64,000 nucleotides of DNA from Candidatus Heimdallarchaeota archaeon LC_2 (GCA_001940725.1 MDVR01000013.1:7868-71867), one strand, 5' to 3'; shown: positions 35,390 to 45,667, counted from the first letter of the stretch. Notes: generated by a model from the sequence alone, not told the origin. Made by a program: numbers and translations.

Positions 35390-38300
35390 CTTACAGCACC
35401 TAAATTCAAAATGAAATTACGCACAATTAAATGGGTAATTGTTGATGAGATACATTCGATTGCAGAAAATAAGCGTGGAACAATGTTATCGCTTTGTTTG
35501 GAAAGATTGGAACATAGAATGGACAATCCAATAACAAGAATCGCATTATCAGCAACAATTGAACCCCCGGAGCTGATTGCTAATTTCTTGATTGGTAATA
35601 GAAATTGCGAGATAAATATTATTGATTTCGGTCGAAAAAGAAGACTTGAATTAGATATAATCTTACCAATCAACCAAATTGATCTTGCCCCATTTTCTAT
35701 GCTTCATAAAAGGCAACTAGAGATCATTAAATCTGAAGTTGAAAAAAATAGAACTACTCTAATTTTTACAAATACAAGACATCTTTCCGAAAGGATGGTT
35801 TATGAGCTCCGTGAGGCATTTAATGGAACATTGAACGATGAAATTGGTGTTCATCATGGTTCTTTAGATAAAAAATTACGTTTATCAGTAGAAGATGCAT
35901 TAAAAAAAGGTAAAATGAAAGCTGTATTCACCAGTACTAGTCTAGAAATGGGAATAGATATCGGTTCTATTGACTTCATCTTTCAGCTTGGTTCATCAAA
36001 GACAACGAGAGCACTTCTACAACGAATTGGTAGATCAGGTCATCAAAAAAATGAAATATCACGAGGGAAAATTTTATCTTTTAGTATGGATGATTTTATC
36101 GAATCCATTGCTACTGCAAACTTAGCACTTAAAGGAGAAATAGATCAAATTAGAATACCACAAGGTCCTGTCGATGTACTGATTCAAATATTAGTTGGAA
36201 TGTCAATTGAACAGAGGTGGACCTTGGAAGAAGCATATTCGATAATTGGTCTAGCTTATCCTTTCAGAAATCTTACAAAATCTCAATTCAAAGAAATACT
36301 AATGACCGCTGCAAACCCCTCAATGGATGAAAACGGATGGAAATACTCAAATCTCTGGTTTGACGAGGATTTAGAAGAATTTGGAAAACGAAAACGTTCA
36401 CGTCAGGCCTATATGCAAAATGTAGGAACTATACCATCATCATCGTTAATGGATGTTGTTTTAGAGGGATATAGAACCAGAATTGGTAAAATCTCGGAAA
36501 AATTTGCTGAAAGACTTAATGAATCAGATGTGTTCATCCTTCAGGCAAGAACTTTTAAATTTTTAAGATCAATTGGTTCAAAAATTTTAGTCAGAGAGGT
36601 TCATGGAGAAATACCTACCATTCCTTCATGGGTGGGTGAAGGACAAAGTAGAACTTGGGAGATTTCCGAACAAATTTCCAATCTTTATACATCACTAGAA
36701 AAATTATTGGAAACTGAAGAAGGGACTGAGATCGCACATAAATGGTTGATGGAAAATTATGGAGTCTCATCAGAAAGTACAAGTGAAGTAATTAATTATA
36801 TTTCATTACAGAAGTCCTTTGGTAAGCTTCCCAATCGTTATCAAATTGTGATTGAGAAATATATTGATACAACAGGATCCGAAAACATCCTTGTGCTGGC
36901 AATCTATGGAAAGGAAACTAACACAATCTTGGCTCATGCTCTAGCAAAGGCATTAACTGATAAATTTAATGTCAATATTGCTTCAATAACTACTGATAAT
37001 GGTTTTCTTCTTCGTCTACCAGTCGGGATTGAATTTAATCATCAGGATTTATTCACTTTAATTTCTGTAACAAATTTTGAAGAGCTAATCACAAGAGCAA
37101 TTAGGGAATCTGAATTATTTAAAAACCGGTTCCGATATGCTATTAATAGATCTTTAATGATCCTCCAAAATTATGGAAAACGTAAAATATCTGTTGATCA
37201 ACAACAAAAAATCACTAGATGGTTGTTGAAAATTATGCCTAAAGATTTCCTGATAATAAAAGAAGCTATACGTGAAATATTGTATGATACTTATAATTAT
37301 GAAAAAGCAAATCTAGTGTTACAAGAAGTTCAATCTGGAAAAATTACCATTTCTACTGTCCCACTTAGTGATATACCGTCACCATTTACTCATAACATAC
37401 TCCTAAATGATCATTTAGACTTGTTCTTCATTGAAGACAAAAAAAGTCTCTTACTTCGTCTTCATCAACAAGTATTGAGCAGATATGTTCAGGATCAAGG
37501 AAGAAATACTTCGCTCTTTTCAAAAGAGAATGTAGAAAACTATTACAAATTGAAACTAGAAAAAGCAAGAAATAATTCAAATGAAATGTTGATAAAATTA
37601 TTTTTTACGTATCCAAGAAAGAAATCAGAACTTCATGAACTATTATCCTATCTTGACTATGATCTTAGTGAGGATGAATTTATATTGGAATTGTTATCCT
37701 TAAATCTTGTATTTAGTCTCAGTAATAATTTTATTATCTCTCTGGAACATCTTCCTTTCTACCTTAGTTGTAAAACAAAATCTTTCACAAATAAGCAAGA
37801 TTATTCGACAATCACTAATACCGATGATATACTACATCTGCGCGAAACTATTGGTCCTGAAACTGGATTTTCATTGCTCGTCGAAGAATATCTCAGAATT
37901 AAAGGTCCAAGGAACCAAAATGAAATTTCTACTGCACTTGGATTTCCATCTAAAAAAATCCAACCAATAATAGATAAATTACAAAGGGAGCAAATTATAC
38001 TTGTAGGATCTTTTGTTTCTATTTCTCAACAATATATTTTAAGAGAAGATAGAGATCTTCTTCAAAGTCAAAATAAACAAGGCCATAGTATGGCGATTGA
38101 CGAGGATCAGCTAGTTCAACTCAGATTAAATCGACAATCATTGATAAGGGAACGACAGAGTGAAAAAGTTGATCTAGTCACATTATTCCAAGAATATGGG
38201 GCAATTAAAGATGTAATCGGGTTATACTCTCGACTTCCTAGATTCAAGCTTTTCGAACTGAGAAGAGCTTTGATTTCGGAAACTGTATATTATGGACGAT

Positions 38301-40237
38301 TTTTGGGTTCTCGATTGGTATTTATGCACAAAGATCATGTGAAATGGTTTCAAATAGTATCTCAATTTGATGCCGAGCTTGGTCCCTTCCATGCAATTGT
38401 TTATGAGATAATCAAATCATTTCCTGGGATTTCAATTTCGAAAATCAAAAACCATTTGAGGGAAAGTATTCGAAATATTCATGAAGCAGTGAATTATTTA
38501 GAAATAAATTTGTATGTCTGTAGGACTGATTGGTATTCTTTGATTAATTATACAAATCGAGGTTATATATCATTAAAAGAAGTGAAACCTAGCAGAGATG
38601 AATATATCAGAGCAGTCGAGGAAGTAATCTCCTTAATTCTAAAATGGTTTGGTATTTTGACTCTTAATGACTTACTAAGAATCTTACGAATCAAATATGA
38701 AGACATCGAAATGGCATTAACTGGACTAAGGAAAAAAGTGGGGAATATGACTGTTTATTCTTACCTTTACTACGTTCTTAAAACCGATTTACCCAATATT
38801 CAAATGAACATCAGCGAACAAGATAAATCTCAAAAAATTACGATATTATCTCCAAATGATTTATTTTTCCTAGTTCAGTCAACAACTTTCTCTAGATTTC
38901 AAACACCTCGTCTTTCAGAATTAAATATACAGATTAACGGTAAAACACGCGGAAATATTGAAATCGCCTTACCAGATCGAGATATTCTTCAAGTATTAAA
39001 TCTACACATTCTGAAGAAATTTAGGAATAATCAAGAATTGATCTCACAAGTCGGTCTAGAAATCAGATCAATCACCAAGAATGTATATGGTCTGAATATG
39101 GTGATAATTGAGGATATAAATTTTAAATCTATAAATCACGAAGACAATAAATTTGTAACTTATGTACTAACTAGAACTGGATTTACTAAAAAATTAGATC
39201 ATCTCTTAGGAAGTATAAATCCCATTTATGATCATAATTTTGCTGCAATTAATGAAACTAGATTATTATATTCAAAACTATTTCCAAAATTACAAAATCT
39301 TGATCCAAAAGAGATTTTAAATAATATCCCTTATATTCATAAAAATCAAATATTTCTTTTTTCAAATTCTAATAATGAAGAAACTAGATTAATTATTTCA
39401 AACTTAGTTCGAAATGCTGAAATTCATTATTATAACGATTATCTATTCAACAAAGAATTCTGGCCATATATGAATGGGCAGATTAACACAAAAAATGAGA
39501 TTGTGGATATTTTCGTTTATAATGAAATTTTGACAGTCTCGAAAATTTTAGAGAGGAGCAACCTAGATGAAAATTTAATTTTAAGTCTATTGCGTGAAGG
39601 TGTTGAACATCAATTGATTGAAAATATATCCCCTTTTTCGGGAATGATAGAATACCGATTGGTTTTGAAAAAGAGAAATTATCTCCCTAATAAACAAAAA
39701 TTAAAATTGATATCTTATATTGTAGAACGGTTTGGACCTATTGAATTTCGAACTCTACTTGAACGATGTCAAGAATACTTTCCTTTTGCAAGAATCGAAT
39801 TATTATTATTATTGAGTGATTCAATAAAAGAAACTAATATGTTTACATCATTGGTCTTTGAAAATAACTCAAAAACAATATTTTATTTCAACAAGAGGCA
39901 AAAATCGATACTTGAAGATTCATTAAGAAAAAATCAATTCGATAAATGGGATATAATTGAAGATTACCAAACTATTTTTCCTCATATTTCCATACGTGGA
40001 ACACATCTACTATTATTTCAGGGCACGCCACTATTTATTTTCAAAATGACTCGAAAAATAGATTTTGCTGAAATAGCATCGATTAATTTTATATTTGATC
40101 CGAGTGAAATTGATATTACCCCATTATTTGAAGAAATATTTAGCTTTATTGAAAATTATATATTTTCAAAAGGATTACGGGGGTTAACAATTGGTGAAAT
40201 AGAAGGAAATTCGCCTGAAAATTGGGTAAAAATGTAG
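34913..40237 (+). CDS. lhr: Lhr-type superfamily 2 DNA helicase
   Basis: A 1774-aa protein, GTG start. Motif I SPTGSGKT (59-66), motif II DEIH (178-181), motif III SATIEPPE, then IGVHHGSLDKKLRL, TSTSLEMGIDIGSID and the motif VI QRIGRSGHQ. These mark the Lhr family of 3'-5' helicases used in DNA repair and recombination. The helicase core is followed by more than 1000 residues with repeated winged-helix-like segments, much longer than archaeal Lhr (about 900 aa) and beyond bacterial Lhr (about 1500). The stop is TAG, and the same frame reopens 9 bp later into the next ORF. Its 5' end is triplicated. Confidence 0.9.
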   Translation: MENLPNFNYLTEVPDSKTVLNILTKPVRDWIQIHLGKLNQVQLVAIPQIIKKVSTLVMSPTGSGKTLSAFLGIISELLIMENKNELTDNIYCLYISPLRALGNDIHKNLEIPLNNIKEKTGTKIRIAKRTGDTPTSERIKLLRKPPHILITTPESFALMLTAPKFKMKLRTIKWVIVDEIHSIAENKRGTMLSLCLERLEHRMDNPITRIALSATIEPPELIANFLIGNRNCEINIIDFGRKRRLELDIILPINQIDLAPFSMLHKRQLEIIKSEVEKNRTTLIFTNTRHLSERMVYELREAFNGTLNDEIGVHHGSLDKKLRLSVEDALKKGKMKAVFTSTSLEMGIDIGSIDFIFQLGSSKTTRALLQRIGRSGHQKNEISRGKILSFSMDDFIESIATANLALKGEIDQIRIPQGPVDVLIQILVGMSIEQRWTLEEAYSIIGLAYPFRNLTKSQFKEILMTAANPSMDENGWKYSNLWFDEDLEEFGKRKRSRQAYMQNVGTIPSSSLMDVVLEGYRTRIGKISEKFAERLNESDVFILQARTFKFLRSIGSKILVREVHGEIPTIPSWVGEGQSRTWEISEQISNLYTSLEKLLETEEGTEIAHKWLMENYGVSSESTSEVINYISLQKSFGKLPNRYQIVIEKYIDTTGSENILVLAIYGKETNTILAHALAKALTDKFNVNIASITTDNGFLLRLPVGIEFNHQDLFTLISVTNFEELITRAIRESELFKNRFRYAINRSLMILQNYGKRKISVDQQQKITRWLLKIMPKDFLIIKEAIREILYDTYNYEKANLVLQEVQSGKITISTVPLSDIPSPFTHNILLNDHLDLFFIEDKKSLLLRLHQQVLSRYVQDQGRNTSLFSKENVENYYKLKLEKARNNSNEMLIKLFFTYPRKKSELHELLSYLDYDLSEDEFILELLSLNLVFSLSNNFIISLEHLPFYLSCKTKSFTNKQDYSTITNTDDILHLRETIGPETGFSLLVEEYLRIKGPRNQNEISTALGFPSKKIQPIIDKLQREQIILVGSFVSISQQYILREDRDLLQSQNKQGHSMAIDEDQLVQLRLNRQSLIRERQSEKVDLVTLFQEYGAIKDVIGLYSRLPRFKLFELRRALISETVYYGRFLGSRLVFMHKDHVKWFQIVSQFDAELGPFHAIVYEIIKSFPGISISKIKNHLRESIRNIHEAVNYLEINLYVCRTDWYSLINYTNRGYISLKEVKPSRDEYIRAVEEVISLILKWFGILTLNDLLRILRIKYEDIEMALTGLRKKVGNMTVYSYLYYVLKTDLPNIQMNISEQDKSQKITILSPNDLFFLVQSTTFSRFQTPRLSELNIQINGKTRGNIEIALPDRDILQVLNLHILKKFRNNQELISQVGLEIRSITKNVYGLNMVIIEDINFKSINHEDNKFVTYVLTRTGFTKKLDHLLGSINPIYDHNFAAINETRLLYSKLFPKLQNLDPKEILNNIPYIHKNQIFLFSNSNNEETRLIISNLVRNAEIHYYNDYLFNKEFWPYMNGQINTKNEIVDIFVYNEILTVSKILERSNLDENLILSLLREGVEHQLIENISPFSGMIEYRLVLKKRNYLPNKQKLKLISYIVERFGPIEFRTLLERCQEYFPFARIELLLLLSDSIKETNMFTSLVFENNSKTIFYFNKRQKSILEDSLRKNQFDKWDIIEDYQTIFPHISIRGTHLLLFQGTPLFIFKMTRKIDFAEIASINFIFDPSEIDITPLFEEIFSFIENYIFSKGLRGLTIGEIEGNSPENWVKM

Positions 40238-40246
40238 GTTTCTGAT

Positions 40247-42493
40247 ATGTATGATCTCTTCTATTTAATCCGCTCCAAAGTGCTTGCGCAATCTTTACAT
40301 TTGCCAAAAAAGGCTACTTTTTCACGAACACGTCAAGAGATTTTATCTAGAAGTTGGTGGATATATTCAGATCATGATTTTCAATCACGCATTTCAAATC
40401 AAACACGCTCTCCAAAAAGAAGATTAATTCAAGATGGAGCCATGACTATTCCAATTAATGGTGTTAGACGTATCATAAGTCAGTCAACCTTTCAATTCCT
40501 GCTTTCTGGATTTAGAAGAGAGATAGAGATGAATGAAATTATTAAGTTTATCAAAGATGAAGAATCAACAACTCTTCTAAAGATTTCTAAAGCTCTAGAT
40601 TTACAAATTAAGGTCGTTGAAAAATCGATTAGCAAAGCTCTGAAATCGTGGAATGTAATCAAATATAAAGATAATTTATATTATTGGGAAAAATTTGTTC
40701 ATAAAAAAAATTTGTTCCATTTCGAATCAGACGAATTGAAGTTTAATGAAGACCTTGTATCAACAATTTTGGATCGATATCCATTTCTCACAGTAAATCA
40801 GTTAGCTATGCTTTCAGGTTATACCAAATCCCAAGTTGAAAACCATATTTATGAAATTGTTCAGAATTCAAGCATCTCAAGAGGGATAATGCGTAATGAC
40901 TCAAATGAAGAGTACTTCAGTATTTCACAGAAAAATCTAGTAATTGATATAATTTGGGAAGAGACAGCTCCGTTTGTTCTTGAAAAAAGAGATGCGTTGG
41001 TCGAGGTAATAAGACTTGAAAGAAATTTTAAATTTACTGAAGCTAATTGGTGGTTTTTCTTAGATGGAATACCACAAGCTCAATTTAATTTAACTAGAGA
41101 AGGAAAATCTAATCATTATATAGTTAGCGGATTTAACCGATTATTAAAAACCAAAAGAGATCTCACAGAAATTGAGCTTGGAATTAAAGAATGGGGAAGG
41201 ACGAATCATCTTTCTTTATCCATCGATTTTACAGAGAGCCCGTATGCCAACCTTACTAAAAAATTAATAGGATCACTTGAAAACAGGGGGTATATTTTCC
41301 AAAATGGTGGGTTAAGTCTGCAACTGGATAGGAAACAACCTTCTAGTTACAATCCCTTTTCTACAAAAAAAATGAAAACGTGGTATTTAGACAAACAGAT
41401 GTTTGGTTCAGTTCTCTCTGCAGGTGAAGTCCTTCATGAATTAATTCAATTGGATAATTTCAAATCAATAATTGTTAGATTAAGAACTGAAAAATCAAAA
41501 ATTGATTTTACTAACATAATTTATACTTCCGGTGTAAATTATAGGTTGGGTTTTGTTCACAAGGATATATTACCAATTATTATAAGAGGATGGCCGAGGG
41601 AAGCCAGATTAAACCATATAGACCGATTGATTACAAAATTGCTTCAACATGATCCTCATTCAACTTCTCAGATTCTAGCAAAAATCAATCAACCAAGAAA
41701 TAAAATCCTGGCCAGAATTCGCTATCTTGAGCAGGTTCGAGCGATTCACAGAGATTTATCCAAAGGATTCATTACTCAATCACCAACTTGGAAAATTTTG
41801 GGATTAGAATCCAATTTCACAAGTTTAAAATCATTAAGCGACATTGGAAAAATATTTCAACAAATTCTTTCAAACCATCCTCCACTTACAATAAGTCAAT
41901 TGTCAAGATATTTAGGATTATCATTTTTAGAAATAAATCAGATAAAGCAGGAGTTGATAAAATCAGATCAGATCATTGAAGGATATTTTTTTGATTTATA
42001 TCAAGAAATTCAAATGAGTACGCCTTCAGTAATAAATAATCTTCAGGAGATAATGAAAAATTATAAGCAGAAAAAAGATGATGAAGACTTTATTGAACAA
42101 GAGATATGTTTAATACCACAATCCGACCCTCTTGCAATTTTACATATGTCCTATCTTATCCTTGGAAATAAATCTTTAGAGATTAAAACAAGGATTGATC
42201 CTAAGAGTGAAATTTGGATGATTATGTGGAATAGCTCACCTTCAGGCTATGTGCTTAAAATTCCAACATCAAGACCCTCTATTGATTTTGAAATTGAAAT
42301 TCGAATAGTTCCTGATTTAGCTGAAATTTCGATCCTCTCTCTAATCATTGACAATCTTTCCTTCTTGAATCAATTTTGGAATAATTCTAATCTTTACCTG
42401 ACTCGGATAAATAATTTTTCTTTATCCGAAAGAAAATTTGAACAATTACATTTCATTCTAGATAGCATGGGTATACAATACCAATTAAACTGA
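40247..42493 (+). CDS. winged-helix-rich protein, probable continuation or partner of the Lhr helicase
   Basis: A 748-aa protein in the same frame as the helicase, separated only by TAG plus three codons. It contains repeated wHTH-like units, for example ITKLLQHDPHSTSQILAKIN then RNKILARIRYLEQVRAIH, and HPPLTISQLSRYLGLSF, similar in style to the C-terminal part of the helicase ORF. No enzyme motif is visible. It may be the C-terminal part of one very long Lhr protein cut by a nonsense codon, or a co-translated DNA-binding partner. No clear RBS precedes the ATG at 40247. Confidence 0.65.
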   Translation: MYDLFYLIRSKVLAQSLHLPKKATFSRTRQEILSRSWWIYSDHDFQSRISNQTRSPKRRLIQDGAMTIPINGVRRIISQSTFQFLLSGFRREIEMNEIIKFIKDEESTTLLKISKALDLQIKVVEKSISKALKSWNVIKYKDNLYYWEKFVHKKNLFHFESDELKFNEDLVSTILDRYPFLTVNQLAMLSGYTKSQVENHIYEIVQNSSISRGIMRNDSNEEYFSISQKNLVIDIIWEETAPFVLEKRDALVEVIRLERNFKFTEANWWFFLDGIPQAQFNLTREGKSNHYIVSGFNRLLKTKRDLTEIELGIKEWGRTNHLSLSIDFTESPYANLTKKLIGSLENRGYIFQNGGLSLQLDRKQPSSYNPFSTKKMKTWYLDKQMFGSVLSAGEVLHELIQLDNFKSIIVRLRTEKSKIDFTNIIYTSGVNYRLGFVHKDILPIIIRGWPREARLNHIDRLITKLLQHDPHSTSQILAKINQPRNKILARIRYLEQVRAIHRDLSKGFITQSPTWKILGLESNFTSLKSLSDIGKIFQQILSNHPPLTISQLSRYLGLSFLEINQIKQELIKSDQIIEGYFFDLYQEIQMSTPSVINNLQEIMKNYKQKKDDEDFIEQEICLIPQSDPLAILHMSYLILGNKSLEIKTRIDPKSEIWMIMWNSSPSGYVLKIPTSRPSIDFEIEIRIVPDLAEISILSLIIDNLSFLNQFWNNSNLYLTRINNFSLSERKFEQLHFILDSMGIQYQLN

Positions 42494-42579
42494 TTTATGG
42501 TTTTTTGATGATAAAAAAGAGAGGATAAGTTTTTCAGAAAAGTTATTTGACTGAAACGCCTATTCATTTATGCAAGTAA

Positions 42580-42596
42580 ACATTCCCATGGAATGT
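42580..42596. promoter_or_regulatory. perfect 7-bp palindrome upstream of E2F-like gene
   Basis: ACATTCC-CAT-GGAATGT, 22 nt before the ATG at 42619. Position and symmetry fit an operator for a dimeric winged-helix regulator, possibly the downstream gene product itself. Confidence 0.45.
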
Positions 42597-42618
42597 GCAC
42601 TAAGTAAAATGTGATCCT

Positions 42619-42972
42619 ATGAAACTTGAGATATTGGCTACTGAAGTAATTAAACTATTGAAAAAAAGTGGTGAGGGTGGCATAACTAATGCAAATTTAT
42701 CAGAAATCCTAAAAGTGCCGAAAAGGAGAATTTATGATGTTGTAGCAATTCTAAAGGCATCGAGGTTAATAAGCACCACTCGAAATCGCGAAGGTACGCA
42801 TTTGTATTGGTTGGATTCATCTTTGGATAACGGTAATGGAACTACGAAAAAGATAAGGTCCAATAAAATCAGAGTAAGTACAACTGGATATTTTACCAGT
42901 GTCTCAAATCGGGGAACTGAAGTAATTGTAGAATCAACAAGTCCATCTATTTCAATAGAAAGTGCTGTATGA
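42619..42972 (+). CDS. E2F/DP-like winged-helix DNA-binding protein
   Basis: A 117-aa protein. Residues 3-68 follow the E2F_TDP fold: LATEVIKLLKKSGEGGITNA, NLSEILKVPKRRIYDVVAIL, then ASRLISTTRNREGTHLYW. RRIYD (36-40) at the start of the recognition helix is the hallmark of eukaryotic E2F/DP factors. The C-terminal 45 residues are Ser/Thr-rich; there is no dimerisation coiled coil or transactivation domain. Likely a sequence-specific transcription regulator. A generic archaeal wHTH with a chance RRIYD is the alternative. Confidence 0.7.
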   Translation: MKLEILATEVIKLLKKSGEGGITNANLSEILKVPKRRIYDVVAILKASRLISTTRNREGTHLYWLDSSLDNGNGTTKKIRSNKIRVSTTGYFTSVSNRGTEVIVESTSPSISIESAV

Positions 42973-43003
42973 ATTATTGAATAACTAAGTTAAATAGTTA
43001 ATA

Positions 43004-43033
43004 GGATTTTATTTTGCTTTGATTCCAAAATCC
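43004..43033. promoter_or_regulatory. inverted repeat between the wHTH and RAM-domain genes
   Basis: GGATTTT (43004-43010) and AAAATCC (43027-43033), 16 nt apart, in the 107-bp gap before the RAM-domain gene. Could be a terminator-like hairpin for the E2F-like gene or an operator. Confidence 0.3.
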
Positions 43034-43079
43034 TTTAATCATGGATTCTTTTGATTCATATTAGATTGGATAGATTTCA

Positions 43080-43334
43080 ATGATTAGTGCTTACCTTTTT
43101 ATTAGCCTTAGTACGGATAATTCAGATAACACAATATTAGATTCTCTGAATAGTATTCCTGAGGTTAAATCTGCACATCGCGTATACGGAACTTATGATG
43201 TTGTAATTTTTATCGTCGCTGAAAATACAAAAATATTACGAGAAATTACCTTGAAATCTATTAGACAGTTAGGATTCGTCCACAGTACTATGACTCTTCT
43301 TTCTCTTTCTTCTTTTGAGAGAGATGCATCTTAA
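43080..43334 (+). CDS. stand-alone Lrp/AsnC effector-binding (RAM) domain protein
   Basis: An 84-aa protein with the ferredoxin-like RAM fold: AYLFISLSTDNSDNTILDSL, then IPEVKSAHRVYGTYDVVIFI, then IRQLGFVHSTMTLLSL. The helix-turn-helix of full Lrp proteins is missing. Such single-domain proteins bind amino acids and oligomerise, sometimes partnering full-length Lrp regulators. It overlaps the 3' end of the convergent aminotransferase gene by 4 bp. Confidence 0.85.
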   Translation: MISAYLFISLSTDNSDNTILDSLNSIPEVKSAHRVYGTYDVVIFIVAENTKILREITLKSIRQLGFVHSTMTLLSLSSFERDAS

Positions 43335-44488
43335 TTTCGACTAAGAAATTTTCCTATTCGAGTTATTCCTTCCTCCAACATGTCATCTTTAACTGCAAAT
43401 GAAATACGTAAATAGCCCTCTCCATCGGGTCCAAATGCACGACCTGGAGTAGTAGCAACTCCAACTGATGTTAATAATTCTTCGCACCATTTAATTGAAT
43501 TACTCATTGTTGGAATCCCTATCCAACCATATATCGCTCCTTTTGGAGGAAAATAGTCTACCGGCAATTCTGATAGAAGTTTAGTCATTAAATCTCTTCG
43601 TCTTGGCATCAATTCATTGATTTTTTTTCGCATTAAATCAATTTTCTTGAATGCCTCAATTGCACCATATTGAGCAAATTTAGTTGCACATGAAGAAGTT
43701 AATTGATTTACTTTGTTTATTTCACTGATCAAACTTTCTTGTGACATAACGTATCCAATTCTAAATCCTGTCATCGAGAAGGTTTTTGACAAACTTTGAT
43801 TTACAATTCCATGATCTTGCCAATTTTTAATTTCTAATAATGAATGATGTTTATCAGATCCATATACGAATTCACTATACATTTCTTCACTAATAAGAGT
43901 TATATTATTCTCAGAAGCAATATCATATAAAACTTGTAAATTTTTTTGACTAATTAAAGCCCCCGTTGGATTAGAAGGACTGTTGACAATAATTGCTTTA
44001 GTTTTAGGATCAATACTATCTCGAATTAATTCCTCGTCAAATCCAAAATTTGCATCAACAGGAATAAACCTAGGTTCGCCCCCTAAAGACAATATGATAT
44101 CGTTATAGCTTACCCAACTAGGATTTAAAACGATAACATTGTCTCCAATATCAAGGAGAGCCCATAAAGATCCAAATAATCCAAGTTTACCACCAGAAGT
44201 AATGATAATCTCTCGATTCTCATCGACATCAACTCCATTCATAGACTTGTGATAGAGAGAAATTTCCTTTCTTAAAGATTCAATACCCCTACTTATTGTG
44301 TATTGTGTTTTTCCTTCTAAAACGGCTCTCGATGTTGCTTGAAGTATATCATCCAATGGGAGAAAGTCTGGTTGGCCAATTTCAAGATGAATTACATCTT
44401 TACCTTGTTTTGCCATAGATGTAGCTTTCGCAAATATTTGGGCAGTAGCTGACCCTTGAACTTTTTGTAAATAGTGAGAGAAGTCCAT
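43331..44488 (-). CDS. pyridoxal-phosphate aminotransferase, class I/II
   Basis: A 385-aa fold-type I enzyme. NSPSNPTGALIS (about 166-177) is the AspC-family NPTG motif. SLSKTFSMTGFRIGY contains the PLP-binding Lys (SxSKxxxxxGxRxGY), and LRISFAVKDDMLEEGITRIG carries the substrate-binding Arg. Substrate could be aspartate or aromatic amino acids; the sequence does not decide. The adjacent RAM-domain gene would fit amino-acid-responsive control, but that is inference. Confidence 0.88.
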   Translation of the reverse strand: MDFSHYLQKVQGSATAQIFAKATSMAKQGKDVIHLEIGQPDFLPLDDILQATSRAVLEGKTQYTISRGIESLRKEISLYHKSMNGVDVDENREIIITSGGKLGLFGSLWALLDIGDNVIVLNPSWVSYNDIILSLGGEPRFIPVDANFGFDEELIRDSIDPKTKAIIVNSPSNPTGALISQKNLQVLYDIASENNITLISEEMYSEFVYGSDKHHSLLEIKNWQDHGIVNQSLSKTFSMTGFRIGYVMSQESLISEINKVNQLTSSCATKFAQYGAIEAFKKIDLMRKKINELMPRRRDLMTKLLSELPVDYFPPKGAIYGWIGIPTMSNSIKWCEELLTSVGVATTPGRAFGPDGEGYLRISFAVKDDMLEEGITRIGKFLSRN

Positions 44489-44557
44489 TATTATTACTCG
44501 TCCTGTAACTAAGAAATACTTGTTTATATAGAAAGAAAAAATTGTTGATAATTTGGT

Positions 44558-45667
44558 TTATTCTATTCTGAATCGATTTACTGTTTCTTCAAGTTTTGAA
44601 GCTAATAAGGCTAATTCTTGGGTCGCAGCTGTCATTTCCTGCAAAGTTGCGGATTGTTCTTCAGCAGAAGCCGATACTTCCTCTGATGATGCAGCCACAT
44701 CCTCTGAAACAACACGAATATCAGAAATAATATCTGCGATATTTCCTTGATTATCTTTTATTTTTGATTCTATCTGATTAAGTACACTTAAAATTTCATC
44801 TGCATAGGTTCTCGAATCATCTGATAATCGACGTACATTTTGAGCAACGATTGAGAAGCCTTTTCCGGCCTCTCCGGCTCTTTGAGCCTCGATAGCAGCA
44901 TTCAGTGACAGTAGATTTGTTTCCTCTGAAATTTCTTGAACTAATTCTAAACTTTCGAATATTTCATCAAAACTTTCTTGAATTGTAATTCCAAGTTCTT
45001 TTTCGGCATTTGCTGCTTTTTGAATTTGGTCCACCTGCTCAGTTGCACCTTGACTTATTTTTTCCATAATTGAACTGATGGTTGAACTGCTTGTACTGAC
45101 TTCTGAAGATGATGCTGCGATCTCTTCAGCCGTTCCAGCTACTCTTGTGGCTGCAGTCATGATCTCCCTAACTAAATTTTCCAATTCACTTAACATTTTG
45201 ACAAATGATCTGTAAAATTGTGAAAAAATATCTTTGGAGCTAGCTTCCAAAAATTCCTTGGGTGGCCTTAAATCTCCATGAGAAACAACCAATGCTGCTT
45301 CGTTAAGACCAACAATATGATTTTCTAATTGTCGACTTAAACTACTCAGCACACCTATCGTAATACTCAAAGTAATGACGGCAGTTACTATTAAATTTGT
45401 TAATATATAGCCATCTAGTTCAAGGATCTTGGATGTACTATTGATGTTAGAGCCGATGCTTAATCCTATCCAAGAAATCGGGATAAATAGTGCTAAGAGA
45501 TGTAGTATTAATTTAAATGTAAGAGATTCTATACCTTCTCTTCGCATGAAAAATAATCCTACTAGAAATGCAACTATCGCACCTGAAAAGATAAACAAGA
45601 ATAAAACATTAAATGATGTACCTAAAAATTGATTTCCATCAAGGATTGGAGGATCATTAGCAGCCAT
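44558..45667 (-). CDS. methyl-accepting chemotaxis protein
   Basis: A 369-aa receptor from the ATG at 45665-45667 ([16 protein letters not shown]). An upstream TTG at 45736 would add 23 residues that do not look like a membrane start. Three or four helices occupy the first 130 residues, with no large extracellular sensor. A HAMP-like segment follows ([19 protein letters not shown]), then the signalling domain with the tip [18 protein letters not shown] and [15 protein letters not shown]. Second chemoreceptor in the window, similar in design to the one at 6.3-7.4 kb, and again without che genes. Confidence 0.9.
   Translation of the reverse strand: MAANDPPILDGNQFLGTSFNVLFLFIFSGAIVAFLVGLFFMRREGIESLTFKLILHLLALFIPISWIGLSIGSNINSTSKILELDGYILTNLIVTAVITLSITIGVLSSLSRQLENHIVGLNEAALVVSHGDLRPPKEFLEASSKDIFSQFYRSFVKMLSELENLVREIMTAATRVAGTAEEIAASSSEVSTSSSTISSIMEKISQGATEQVDQIQKAANAEKELGITIQESFDEIFESLELVQEISEETNLLSLNAAIEAQRAGEAGKGFSIVAQNVRRLSDDSRTYADEILSVLNQIESKIKDNQGNIADIISDIRVVSEDVAASSEEVSASAEEQSATLQEMTAATQELALLASKLEETVNRFRIE

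Noticed and set aside
35227..35673. 148-aa minus-strand ORF in the helicase gene
   Set aside because: Shadow of a well-supported helicase-coding region.
40235..40237. TAG as a pyrrolysine codon
   Set aside because: Other genes here (for example uL22) end at TAG, and there is no Pyl machinery in the window.
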